Below, in pieces: positions 1 to 9,781 of a DNA stretch of 64,000 nt; within the stretch, counting starts at the first letter, position 1; each line of letters opens with the position of its first letter. Position numbers and translations under genes: made by a program. The notes under the pieces are model-generated. The model saw only the letters and a program-made list of their open reading frames with translations, was not told where the DNA came from and did not search any database. This DNA is from Dipteris shenzhenensis (taxonomy: Eukaryota; Polypodiophyta; Polypodiopsida; Gleicheniales), in assembly GCA_047967505.1 (NCBI GenBank), contig CM106539.1, one strand, 5' to 3'.

Positions 1-1906
1 TATATGAGACCTGCAGACTTGGCACGACTGTTTTGTTCAATGAACACTGTGGAGGTCATGGATAAAGCAACCGGCAAGGTAGTTTACACTTGCATGGTGG
101 ATCATGCTATTTATACTTTGTCCGCTCTGTCTTAGATCACAGCAACCCCTCACAGTGATTTGTGGCATTTTCGATTTGGTCACCTGAACGTTGAAGCACT
201 ATGCAGAGCTGCCCCCGGAAACAAATGGTACTTGGTCTAGTTGATGTGGTCAGCAAGCATGGTTCATGCCATTCTTGTATTCGAGGGAAGCGACTCTGAG
301 AGGCCTTTCCGAAGCAAGCTTCATGGCGGGATTCTACAACTCGGAGATGTTTCACGTGGATCTCTGTGGACTTCTGACAGTTCCTAGCCTTGGAGGTGCG
401 CTATATGTCATGTTGGTTGACAATTTCAACTGCTTTATGTGGATTTATTTCCTGGCTCAAAAGGCTTTGGCCTATTCCCAGTTCAGGGAATGGTGTGCTC
501 TTGTGAAAAATGAGTTGACTGTAAAAACTCTAAGGTCTGATAAAGGTGGAGAGTTCTATTCCCATGTCTTTGAGGAATTTTTTGTGACAAAAGGTTTCAG
601 ATGGGATTTGCAAATACAAAACTGCCTCTAAAGTAGAGGTAGTTGAGAAGAAGAACATGACCGTGGTGGAAATGTCTAGGACCATGCTAGCGCATCGTGA
701 GGTTCCTCAATTCCTCTGGGCAGAGGCTACAGCCACAGAAGGACATATCTTTAACCGCTCTCCGACCTCTGTTGTTTCGAAGGTAACTCCCTTTGAGGAC
801 TATTTTGGGAGGAAACCTGATGTATCTTATATTTGAATGTGATGCCTTTGTCCACATTCACAAGAAAAAAAGGGGGGAAATGGATGTTAAATCCACTCAA
901 ATGATCTTTGTGGGGTACAACTATCAATCCATAGGATACAAATTGTACGACGCTTCGAGGCGAGAGATTGTCCTCAATACGGATGCCGTTTTTTATGAAC
1001 AGATTTTATCCACTATGATTGAGGAGTAGTCACCCCTTATTGCAGAGCCAGTTGATGATAATGATGATGATGATGATATGGTTGTTAAGACACTCGTGTC
1101 TTATCGTAAGACACTTAAGACACCTGTCTTACCTTAAGACACCTTTAGACAATCTTGTTTTTTTTTGGGGTGGGTGGGGGGTAACAACAACATTGAGTTT
1201 GACTTAGCCATGCTATCATCGATGGTGACTTTGGATCTAGTAGTGGCAGTGACCTCGTCGATTCGGATTAGGATGAATCTTCAGAGATTTGAGTCTTGAG
1301 AGTCGAAAGTTTCCTTTCAATTATATGTATCGAGATGCAGATTTCATTCATATCACATGTGACAAGATTATTGTCCATTTAAACCTTTAAGTACTTAATA
1401 CTTGCGAGCTCTTGAGTCGCGAGTCTTAACTTTAAGTTTTAAGTCTTGACTAACGAGTCTTGACTCTTAACTACATTGTACAAGTGCCTTCTTGCATTGT
1501 TTAAGTGTAGCTTATTGTACTTCTAGAATCTAGCAGCGTGCTATGCTAGCAAGTTGTACATTTGTATACTTATACATATATATTAATTAAATATTTATTA
1601 TTATAATCACAATGGCGTGTCTTACGTGTCTTATCTTTAAGACACTTTAGACACTCGTGTCTGAAGCGTGTCTAACGAGTCGTGTCTTAACGTGTCTTAC
1701 AACCATGGATGATGATAGTGTTGATGTTTCTATCCTGATCCCCCACAGTTACCAACAGTTGTTCTAGATAATCTACCCAAGAGTGACCCGGACAGTGCAG
1801 GCCGCAGGGGAGAGTTTAGGGTTAGGTTGCCAGAAAGTACCCCGGTGGTTCATTGAAACTCTCTATGACTCTAGAGTAACTGATATCCCTTCTTCACGGC
1901 TCAGGG
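1..1906 (+). pseudogene. Degenerate Ty1/copia polyprotein fragment (copia A)
   Basis: Remnant of a copia gag-pol, entering the window already inside pol. The GAG-pre-integrase segment (about 150-200) reads DLWHFRFGHLNVEAL. The integrase core follows (about 345-640) with HVDLCG and LRSDKGGEF, which carry two of the usual catalytic acidic residues. The integrase C-terminal part (about 655-1029) has FNRSPT and FGRKP, then a stretch ending IVLNTDAVF. A short linker homologous to the integrase-RT spacer reappears at about 1745-1905 (PRWFIETLYDSR). The reading frame changes at least three times and has several stops, so it is dead. No RT or RNase H follows; the next element's LTR starts at 1907. 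The linker is split by the TIR element at about 1078-1706. Confidence 0.85.
1078..1706. mobile_element. TIR element with GTGTCTTA/TAAGACAC subterminal arrays
   Basis: A 0.63-kb segment splits the copia A linker. Its left end begins atggttgttaagacac and its right end, read in reverse complement, begins atggttgtaagacac. Both ends carry dense copies of AAGACAC or its complement GTGTCTT, about five in the left 80 bases and six in the right 90. GATGATGAT lies just outside both ends and could be a 9-bp target duplication, but it sits in a GAT simple repeat and one extra G is present on the right. The arrangement fits a non-autonomous DNA transposon of hAT or Mutator type; the superfamily is not decidable. 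The interior also has repeated GAGTCTTGA-like words and no intact transposase. Confidence 0.55.
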
Positions 1907-2265
1907 TGTTAGAAACATGGGAAGAGAGAGAGAGAGAGAGAAGGTTAGGGTGTGAGGAAATGATGCTCAAATGAAGACATGAAGAAGGCTTTCATTCATT
2001 CATCAAGTCTGATAAGATAAGTGAAGCACAAGCCTTATATAGGCTAGTCACACACTAGCACATAAAAGACAATACATTCATTTTTGAAGGGACAACCTAG
2101 GGCAGAGTACCTCTTATTGACTCCAAATACATTCACTTTAGAGGGACGACCCAGCACAAAGTACCTCTTTTGGGGGACAACCCAGGGTAGGGTACCTCTT
2201 ATTGACTCCAAATACATTCACTTTAGAGAGACAACTCAAGGCTGAGAACCTTTATTGACTTAACA
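1907..2265 (-). repeat. LTR of a gag-bearing element, minus orientation
   Basis: On the minus strand this segment starts TGTTAAGTC and ends TTTCTAACA, so it has TG...CA ends inside a TGTTA/TAACA inverted repeat. It carries a TATA box, CCTATATAAG, at 2034-2043 on the minus strand. The U3-like side holds about four imperfect copies of a unit containing 'gtacctcttattgactcc' (2075-2260). A (GA)n tract lies at 1921-1942. It sits directly downstream of the gag remnant, as a 3' LTR would. The boundary near 2265 could instead be 2280, which lies closer to a purine-rich tract. No second copy was found in the window. Confidence 0.5.
2075..2260. repeat. Imperfect tandem repeats inside the LTR
   Basis: The words 'tacattcactttagag', 'gacaacccagg' and 'gtacctcttattgactcc' recur three to four times with spacings of roughly 45-60 bases. 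The units lie upstream of the minus-strand TATA box, where LTR enhancer repeats are often found; a regulatory role is inference. Confidence 0.6.
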
Positions 2266-3129
2266 CAAGCACGCATAGCATAGGGGCCTAGAAAGCCCCC
2301 AACCCTGGTTGAAAGGATCCGTCAAGAGAGAGGCCGTGAACCTCTGTTGTAGCTGCATGTATCTCCTGGGGGGCTCTTCTGGTTCAGCTTGGTCTTTAGC
2401 CAGAAAATTGGCATGATCCTTCTCTTGTTCTTGTTCATTCTTCTTGAAGCAATAGGCTTCAATGTGTCCCTCTTGCAAAACCTGCAAATAATGTTCTTGT
2501 TGGTCTTCCATTTGCTTGTGGATGCAAATGCATGATCACCAGGAGAGGCGAGAGCGGCTTCCATATTGCAACGGTCCTTCTCAATGAGGAGTGCCACCAT
2601 ATCATCAAACGTGATATGGCAAGACGAAGGACTTCAAGAGTGTGCTCAAAGTGAGAAATTCCATGCATACTCTTCATAAGGACAGCCATTTTATCTTCAT
2701 CATCAGGTACACCTTTCAAACTTGAGAGTTGTTGAACAAGAGATTGAAACCGGGCTAGATGATCACTCAACTAATCACTCTCTTCCATTTTCAGATCATA
2801 AAACTTGAGCTTCAGAAAGACTTTAGAGTTGGTGATTTTATTACCAAACAAGGTCTCGAGGTGACTCCAAATCTGCTTAGCTGTCGACTTGAAATCCACA
2901 TGATGGATGAGAGAGTCGGCCAAGCAAAGACCAATGAGTGCAATGGCCTTAAAATTCTACTGCTTCCAAATCCTTTGATGTTGTTGATCAAGTAACTCAA
3001 CCTGGTCATCCTCAACAACATTCCAAACTCCTTCACGCATAAGGAGCAGCTGCATTTGGTTTGCCATGTGGGAAAACCTTCCCCCTTGAACTTCTCCACG
3101 AGGATAGAACTTGAAGACAAGGAAGTCAT
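2266..3129 (-). pseudogene. Copia-type gag remnant
   Basis: Capsid-like gag of a copia retrotransposon. The start chosen is the ATG at 3129, which opens MTSLSSSSILVEKFKGEGF, the usual gag N-terminal pattern (ligand-free start, then a G-x-x-x-W segment). A UBN2-type region follows with SDHLARFQSLVQQL and PDDEDKMAVLMKSM. A zinc-knuckle trace begins CRFCKR, with the remaining ligands in another frame near 2450. At least three frame changes and an in-frame TAG at 2774-2776 (context EESD-stop-LSD, likely once CAG) disable it. Pol is absent: the LTR at 1907-2265 follows immediately. This is either a gag-only non-autonomous element or a deletion derivative. Confidence 0.75.
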
Positions 3130-3727
3130 GATTGAAGAGGACTTCGTGAAGGCGGGCAGCAAGATAAGATGAAGAACCAACATCTCCTTGTGTGCAAAAG
3201 AACAAATATAAATGCCTAGAGACACTCCAAAAGAAAACCCAAATCTGAGAGAAGCAAAGGTATGCCTCAAAATTTGTAAAGCAGCTCAGCAGAATAGCTC
3301 CAAAATACACCGAGGTGCTTCAGCGAGTGTGGTTGTACCAAAACGGAACAGCTGGTCTCTGAAGTGAAAGTCAGCTCCCCACAACAGCTCCGAATGCTGT
3401 AGCTGTTATCTGATGCACAAGACAGCTGATGTAGATGTGTTGATTGCCCCAAAGCAGCTCGAAAATGCCTCTATTGAAGGCGGTTATGCAGCAGCAGCCT
3501 CAAAATGGCTCGAAAGTGCAGCAGCAGCCTCAAAACAAGTCGTAAATAACCTCAAAACCTCGAACAGATGGTCGGCTCTGCTGCAGCAGCTTAGGAACCC
3601 TAAAAACGGTAATGAAGAGCTCCAAAGGAGCCTTGGAAACCACGCATGCAGGTGTGACCTTGCAGAAACTGCCGAGCAGCAAACAATAGAGCCACCTACT
3701 GCTCTTGAGGGACTCAAATGAAGGCGT
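3130..3727 (-). other. Leader-like stretch with CAGCTC/GCAGCAGCCTCAAAA repeats
   Basis: No convincing gene. In minus orientation this lies upstream of the gag ATG and probably represents leader or flanking element sequence. Words such as cagctc and 'gcagcagcctcaaaa' recur (for example 3489 and 3525). I could not find a primer-binding site or 5' LTR in it. Short open frames here are low complexity (Ala/Ser-rich) and not supported. Confidence 0.4.
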
Positions 3728-4478
3728 CTAGCTATGAGGAAAGAGGCGGCAATGGAGGCAGGAAAGAATGAAAAGGTGGTTGGCTATGGAGGCAGCCAAA
3801 ACAAAAACTAATGACTGCAAGGAGGAGGCAGAATAGAGGCGGAAATGAGCTATCTGTGGTTCTATGTTGTGCCCCTCTAAGTCACAGCCTCCATCTGACC
3901 CTGAGTCTTCAAGTCTTGTTAAAGAATCCCCCTTTGTATCAACAACACCGGCCAAGCACTCAAATGGTTCTAGGGACTCATCATTGTCCATCACCTTCAC
4001 AAGTTCCTCTGTGACCACTAATTGAGCTGATTCCTTTGACTTTAAGCTCGCACTCTTCTTCTTCTTCTTATCAACCTACTTCTTTTTGCAATCCTTCAAA
4101 AAATTCCCTCGCTCGTCACAACAGAAGCATTCCTTTTCTTTCTTTCTCTTCTTCTTGTTCTCTTCATCTGAAGAAACCGCTCCTTCGTTAGATTTTGCGC
4201 TTGCCTTTGCCAGGCTTGCCCTTGCCTTTGCACCCGTCCTAAGTTACTAGGGCCTTGTCCTCCTTATCCGTACCATTGTACTTCTTTTCCCGAGCTTCTT
4301 GTTGCAGCAGCAATGGAACCAGCTCCTCAAAAGTCACCAGCGCTGCCCTTTCCCTTGAAATCATTGTAGTCACAAAACTACTATAGCTCCGGGAGAGCAT
4401 TCCCAACAATAGACTTGCCCTCTTGCTCGAGCTCGTTCTTTGACCAACTGCCGCCTGTTGAACCCGCACCACCTTCAT
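3728..4478 (-). pseudogene. Partial copia-type gag of element B1
   Basis: C-terminal half of gag in a pol-less LTR element. Read 4478 to 3728 it shows LLLGMLSRSYSSFVTTM, then FEELVPLLLQQEAREKK, a Lys/Gly-rich stretch and a decayed zinc knuckle ending DCKKK. An acidic tail contains VKVMDNDESLEPFECLAGV. The same order occurs in E1 (6860-7780) and E2 (18566-19660), so these are copies of one family. Frameshifts separate the pieces. The N-terminal half of gag is missing here and in E1 and E2, so the shortening is ancestral rather than local. The primer site present in E1 and E2 is deleted here. Confidence 0.7.
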
Positions 4479-4483
4479 CTTGA

Positions 4484-5573
4484 AGACTGATAGTTAGCCC
4501 AAGAATTACACTCGGAAATGTTTCACTATGGAATCAATGCTTCATCAAGTGTGTGTACTTCACAACATTAATGCATATTTGCTGACTTGCAAATAGAATG
4601 TAATTAGAGACAAATATAGAAGCAACACATTATATTTCCGTCCATCCACAAACTGGACAAGATACAATACTAGAAGGTTCTCCTCCTAAACGCCTAGCAC
4701 CTCTAGATCTCTGAGCCCGCGTGCTCCACTAAGCATATGTAGACTCTATGTCCAAAGGATCCCTCCACCTTACTGTCTGGAACCTCAGCCTAGGTGGGCA
4801 CCTCCTTCAAGCTTAGTCTACAGCTCTCCAGCCCTCTTGGATGAGGCCCAGATAATGCTGATCTGCTGCTCCTTGAAAGGCTGCTCCAGGTTATGTGAAA
4901 TAAGGCCACAAGAGCCACCTTTTTATAGGGCATGGCTGCCCCCAAAACAACTGACCCAGTAGGGGGATGAACCGACCCCCTGCTGGCCGACTCTGTCTGC
5001 CACAAAACCGCCGCTTGTGGGGCTCTTAAAACTGGGCCTATGGCCCTCACTTCAAGCCAGGGGCCCAACCCTTGGGTCTTCCCTACGACTGGCATGGTCG
5101 GCTGGGTCCAACAAGTCCAACTAGCTCCTCCCTTTGTGGCCGACCCCATCTGCTGCAATCCCCACCATTTGTGCTGCTCCAAATCCACCTCTTGCGGGCC
5201 AGATTCATGCCTCAAATGCCTCTCCATCTGCTTGTACATAGGCGCCATCTGTTTCAGCATCACCGCCTTTCTCTGGAGCTCCATCCAACCACTACCCTGC
5301 TCCTGGACATGCCTCTGTCAGTTGCCTACTCCACAATGCTGATCCATGCTCCTGGAAGGCTCCAGGTATTCTTCTAGACGTGCTGCCCACATGACAGCCT
5401 TGCTGCTGTCCATGTGGCAGCCCCCCTCAAACATCCTTTTCTTTGTCTAATTCCTGCCCCCATGGTAGCCATGATGCTGCCCCTGTGGCACTCTCAAACC
5501 CTATGTTCACCCACCCCAATGCTCTCCTCATATGGGGGCTTACAAATGGGTAGGTGACCTATCCATCCCAACA
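4484..5573 (-). repeat. 5' LTR of element B1 (about 1.1 kb)
   Basis: Homologous over its length to the LTRs at 7791-8106 with 14016-14522 and at 19674-20731. On the minus strand it starts TGTTGGGATGG (5573) and would end ...TTTCTAACA, but the last 45 bases and the primer site are deleted at about 4480. A TATA box, CTATAAAAAGG, lies at about 4917-4928 on the minus strand. The segment right of 5573 holds GAGAGGGGG on the minus strand, abutting the LTR like a polypurine tract; this suggests the LTR may once have served as the 3' LTR of a neighbour to the right. Confidence 0.75.
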
Positions 5574-5654
5574 CCCCCTCTCATTGACCCGTCCTGGCCC
5601 AATACCAACAGATCGATGACGATACTCTAGTAGCTCCTGTGTCGTAGCCCTATG
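5574..5654. other. Short remnant between LTRs with PPT-like tract
   Basis: An 81-base piece between the B1 LTR and the E1 LTR. On the minus strand it ends with GAGAGGGGG at the LTR edge, as a polypurine tract does. Its left-hand end, gtagccctatg, is nearly matched by gtagccctctg just before the E2 LTR at 14535, so E1 and E2 share a left flank of about 11 bases. Confidence 0.4.
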
Positions 5655-6478
5655 TGTTAGAAATTACCCAACAAAGGGTACGCACAGTGGAAGACTGATA
5701 GTAATGCCCAGAAGCTCACACAGTGTGCGTGTGGGGTGTGGAATCATGAACTTCTTAACTTATGTGCATAGATGTGCAAGCCAGTAAATACACAATGCTC
5801 AGAGACAAATATAGAAGCAACACCTTATATTTCCATCCGTCCATAAACTAGGACAGGATACAATACCAAAAGGTCCTTCTACTACAACCCTGACACTTCT
5901 AGATCTTTGAGCCCGTGTGCTCCACCTCGAGCATATCTAGACTCTCTGTCTAGATCCCTTCCACCTTGCTATCTGGAAGCCAGCCTAGGTGGGCTGCCAC
6001 TCTAGCTCAGTCTGCAGCTTCTCCTGGGTCACCTTGTCCTCCTGGATGTAGGCCTAAGGCTCCCGCTTTGCTGCTCCTGTCTGCTGTCCTGAGGGGTGCT
6101 CCAAGGAATGATTGAATGAGGACTGAATGGCCCTCTTTTATAGGCCCAGGGCCTGCATGGAAGAACTGACCAGCAGCCTGAATCTGGCCAACCCAATCAG
6201 CCCGACCAGGCTGCTGCAAAACTGCCCTACAAGGGCTCTCATAACCAGGGCCCCTGGCCCACACAACTAGGCCTTTTGGCCCTCACTTCAAGGGCTGATG
6301 CCCTCTTACGTATATAGGGTCCAGCCCCCTTCTGGCCTGCCATTTTCTAGGCATGGTGGGCTGGCTGGAACCAGCCCTATGCCTGGTCGGTGCCTGGCCA
6401 ACCAGGCTGCTGGTAACCCCCGCCCTGTTGTGCCTCTGCCAGGCCCTTCTCCAGCACTGTACAGATCCGATAAGTTTC
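5655..6478 (-). repeat. 3' LTR of element E1, first part
   Basis: Begins on the plus strand with TGTTAGAAATTACCCAAC, the U5 end of a minus-oriented LTR. The TATA box, CCTATAAAAGAGGGCC on the minus strand, lies at about 6128-6143. It is homologous to 17776-18340 in E2 and to the solo LTR at 22822-23795, but clearly diverged from E1's own 5' LTR. Continuity is lost at about 6478, where an inverted segment begins. Confidence 0.75.
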
Positions 6479-6860
6479 CGTAGGTGGAGGATACTGGTAC
6501 CTACAAAGCTCGAGTCTCGAAGTCTGGTTCGTGATTGAAGGTGGTGGTGTCATGGAGTGCTACCAAAGATGGACTTGTGTACCCGAGTGGTGTGCAAAAG
6601 CGAAACTGGACCTAGGCAAGTAGGAGCCATTGGTTGAAAAAGATAGAGAAGGACTATGACAACATCTGACCATTCCATAGTGTTGGAATGGTCATATGAG
6701 GAGAGCATGGGGGAGGTAGACCTGGAGATATTGGGGCTGTCACATGGGCAGCATATGAGCTGGCATGTGGGCAGCTGCCAAAGCAAAGGACAGGCGTACG
6801 GCCTGCAACAGGGCCCTTTGAAGGGCACGCTGACATCAGCAGGGTACGGCCCTACTATAT
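6479..6860 (+). mobile_element. Inverted LTR/internal-junction segment of E1
   Basis: This block is the reverse complement of about 18360-18775 in E2. It carries the internal 3' end and then the LTR start TGTTGGAATGG (6681), now reading on the plus strand. Left of 6478 and right of 6860 the order resumes in the same minus orientation as E2. The simplest reading is a 380-bp inversion spanning the junction between internal domain and 3' LTR. Breakpoints lie within about 8 bases of 6478 and 6860. Confidence 0.75.
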
Positions 6861-7779
6861 GATGGATGAACAGCCTGAAGTTCTCCAGGCACCAAGCTCT
6901 CAAGGTCTGTTTCTACCCGTCCTCCATTTGGCTAGATCTGCAGCCAAATACCATACCGAGATATCATATCCCAAGCACAAATCCAGTTTACCTAGACCGT
7001 AAAGCTTCAACTGTGATTCTGTATTGTTGTCCCCCTCCAAGTCATAGTCACCGTCTGACCCAAAGTCTTCAAGTCCTCTCGAAGAATGCCCCTCTACTTC
7101 GGCAACCCTAGCCAAGAACCAAGATAATTCCAGGCACTCGTCGCTATCCATCACCTTCACACATGATCCTGACTCCTCTTCTAACCATTCCTCAATGTCT
7201 GACATCCTAATAGTTACACCGAGGTTAGATCTAATCTCAGCAGCACACGGAGAGGCCACCAAGAAAAGTTCTCCTATCGCCACTTGAGCTAACTCTGAGC
7301 TGGCACCCTTCTTCGGATCAGCCTTCTTCTTTTTACAATCTTTCACAAAATGTCACAATAGAAGCACCTCTTCACTGTCTCTTCTTCTTGATGTCTTCTT
7401 CTAAAGAGTGCGCTCCGTCGTCAGTTTCCGGCTAGCCTTTGCCAGGCTTACCCTTGCCCTTGCCTTTGCTCGTGTGCAGAGCTATCGGAGCCTTGCCATC
7501 CTTGTTCGTACCAATGTACTTCTTTTTCCGAGCTTCTTGCTACAACAACAATGGAACCAGCTCCTCGAAAGTCATCGGCGCTGGCTGCCTTTTGCCCTCT
7601 AGTCATCGTAGTCACAAAACTAATGTAGCTCCAAGGGAGCATACCCGCAACAGCCTTGCCATTCTCGTCGAGCTCGTCCTTTGACCAACTGCGGCCAATT
7701 CCTCCGAGCAATGCATCAAGGTCGTCCTTCAGCAAAGTCGTTGTCTTTAAGATCCACTTCCCAAGTACGTCCGTCAAAT
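6861..7779 (-). pseudogene. Partial copia-type gag of element E1
   Basis: Read 7779 to 6861. It begins within gag only a few bases after the primer site (DLTDVLGKWILKTTTLLKDD), then DELDENGKAVAGMLPWSYIS, then a frameshifted FEELVPLLL-like part, a Lys-rich spacer and a zinc-knuckle end (KDCKKKKADPKKG). An acidic tail follows with MSDIEEWLEEE and KVMDSDECLELSWFLARVAE, then SDGDYDLEGDNN. There is no protease, integrase or RT. Over the alignable part it matches E2 closely. It is non-autonomous: any mobility would need enzymes from other copia elements. Confidence 0.7.
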
Positions 7780-7790
7780 CTTTGATACCA
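7780..7790 (-). other. Primer-binding site of E1
   Basis: Minus strand TGGTATCAAAG abuts the LTR end (TTTCTAACA). This is the usual plant copia site complementary to the 3' end of initiator tRNA-Met. Confidence 0.8.
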
Positions 7791-8106
7791 TGTTAGAAAA
7801 GTGACCTCTCACACAGAGGGTCCTGTAGCGGAAGACTGATGATTAGCCTAGGAATTACATAGGGAAGTGTTTCACTATGGAATCAATGCTTCATCAAGTG
7901 TGTGTACTTTACAACATTCATGCATATGTGCTGACTTGCAAATAGAATGTAATTAGAGACAAATATAGAAGCAACACATTATATTTTTGTCCGTCCACAA
8001 AGTGGACAAGATACATAACTAGAAGGTTCTCCTCCTAAATGCTTAGCACCTCTAGATCTTTGAGCCCGTGTGCTCCATTGAGCATAGGTAGACTCTATGT
8101 CAAAAG
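7791..8106 (-). repeat. 5' LTR of E1, portion left of the copia insertion
   Basis: U5/R end of the LTR, beginning on the plus strand with TGTTAGAAAAGTGACC directly next to the primer site. It is interrupted at 8106 by the full-length copia and resumes at 14016. The joined sequence (…ctatgtc aaaag gatccctcc…) matches the uninterrupted copies at about 4746-4762 and 19939-19950. Confidence 0.8.
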
Positions 8107-8315
8107 TGTGGCGAGGGAGAGAAAGAGCACACCGACACACAAGCAGGATGAACAAAAGAGTGTGGGGATAAAAATATGTGTGTACCTCCCCTAGCACACA
8201 GTCAACCTTTTATATGAAAGGATAAGGTTACAACACTAAGTACACCGTACTTAGTGTACTTAACAAATAAAAGTACTAACTGTACTTGGGTGGCCATAGT
8301 GCCTTTACCCCAACA
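8107..8315 (-). repeat. 3' LTR of the full-length copia (209 bp)
   Basis: Minus strand starts TGTTGGGGTAAAGG and ends CTCGCCACA. It is 99 percent identical to the 5' LTR over the shared 209 bases, apart from a 19-base unit present twice in the 5' copy. It contains several GTAC-centred words. Confidence 0.95.
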
Positions 8316-8326
8316 ACCTCCCACTT
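8316..8326 (-). other. Polypurine tract of the full-length copia
   Basis: Minus strand AAGTGGGAGGT lies immediately upstream of the 3' LTR start. This is the position and composition expected for the plus-strand primer in reverse transcription. Confidence 0.8.
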
Positions 8327-8362
8327 AAAGGCAATATGCCCTCAAGTAAAAATAAATGAGGC

Positions 8363-8830
8363 TCAACCTATACCCATCAACTGTCGGCAATGTGCAAACC
8401 GCTCTGCAGGCAAGCCTTTTGTCAACAAATCTGCTGGATTATCATCTGTGTGAATCTTGACAAGCTGAATCAGCTTATCATCTATTACCTCCCTAATGAA
8501 GTGATACTTCACATCAATGTGCTTTGTCTTTGCATGAAAGACAGGATTGTGTGCCAACTGAATAGCACTCTGACTGTCACAATGCAACAATGGAATATCA
8601 CCTGTAATGCCCAAGTCTCCCACTAGCCGAGATAACCATAAGGCCTCCTTGCATGCCTCTGTGGCTGCAATATATTCAGCTTCCGTGGTAGACAAGGCTA
8701 TGCACTGCTGCATCCTTGACATCCATGACACTGCACCTCCAGTGAATGTATAAACATAACCGGTAGTAGACTTCCGGTTATCTGGATGACCAGCAAAATC
8801 TGGATCCACATAACCATGCACCTTTGCATC
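8363..8830 (-). pseudogene. Copia RNase H domain
   Basis: C-terminal RNase H of the full-length copia, removing template RNA during reverse transcription. Visible motifs in order: DPDFAGHPDNRKSTTGY, ALSTTEAEYIA (catalytic Glu), HCDSQSAIQLA (catalytic Asp), HAKTKHIDVKYHFIRE and DNPADLLTKGLP. The segment is intact to its own stop at 8363. It is in the same frame as the RT part but separated by an in-frame TGA at 8831-8833. Confidence 0.9.
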
Positions 8831-9763
8831 TCACTTGCCAAAGCATATGCACAAATCCTGTGTGCCCTTCAGGTATCTCATGATACCTTTCACTGCATTC
8901 CAATGCTTCTTGCCTGGATTTGCCATATATCTGCTAACCACTCCCACTGCAAACGCAATATCAGGTCTAGTAGCAACCATGGCATACATGAGACTGCCAC
9001 AAGCTGAAGCATACGGAATCTTGGCCATTTCAGCCCTATCAGCATCTGAGTGTGGGCTGTCCATTGCACTGAGTTTCACATATGGAGGCAATGGAGAACT
9101 AAGGGTCTTCCCCCCCTCCATATGAAACCTGTGCAATACTTTGCCAATATATTCGGTCTGAGACAAATACAACAAACGCTGTCCCCTGTCTCTCCGTATC
9201 CGCATTCCCAGTATGTGATTTGCATCACCAAGGTCCTTCATATCAAAGGCCTCATGCAATCTTTTCTTAAGGTCATCAAGTTCCTTACGAGCTTTACCAG
9301 CAATAAGCATGTCATCCACATATAAAATGAGAATGATTAAGCTGCCATTTGCAGCCCTTTTGGTATATAAGCAGTGATCATCATCACTTCTCCTGAAACC
9401 TTGAGACTTCATGAAGGTATCAAATTTCTTATACCATTCCCTTGGTGCCTGTTTCAGCCCGTAAAGGCTCTTTTTAAGCTTGCATACAAGTGACTCCTTG
9501 CCCTTGACTGCAAATCCTTCTGGCTGCTGCATGTAGATCTCCTCATGAAGATCACCGTGAAGAAAGGCTGTCTTCACATCCATTTGGCATAATTCCAAAT
9601 TCTCACATGCAACCACAGCAAGTACAATCCTGAGTGTGGTCATCTTAACCACTGGAGAAAAGATCTCATCAAAATCGACACCATACTCCTGCTTAAAGCC
9701 CTTGGCAACCAACCTGGCTTTATACCTTGGCTTAGCTCCAAGTGTGACTTTCAATCTATCCAA
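8831..9763 (-). pseudogene. Copia reverse transcriptase domain
   Basis: RT of the full-length copia. Order: KARLVAKGFKQ, QMDVKTAFLHGDL (first catalytic Asp), SLYGLKQAPREWY, LYVDDMLIAG (catalytic YVDD box at residues 148-151 of this frame), then ATRPDIAFAVGVVSRYMANP. All RT catalytic residues are present. It is cut from the integrase frame by a 22-base tandem duplication (9738-9781) and ends at an in-frame TGA (8831-8833, CFGK-stop-DAKVHGY). Confidence 0.92.
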
Positions 9764-9781
9764 GTGTGACTTTCAATCTAT
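9738..9781. repeat. 22-bp perfect tandem duplication in the RT coding region
   Basis: Two identical 22-base units, 9738-9759 and 9760-9781, each starting ccaagtgtgactttc. Since 22 is not a multiple of three, the duplication shifts the frame just after CKWVYRLKVTLG. Removing one unit in thought restores continuity with AKPRYKARLVAKG. Confidence 0.95.
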
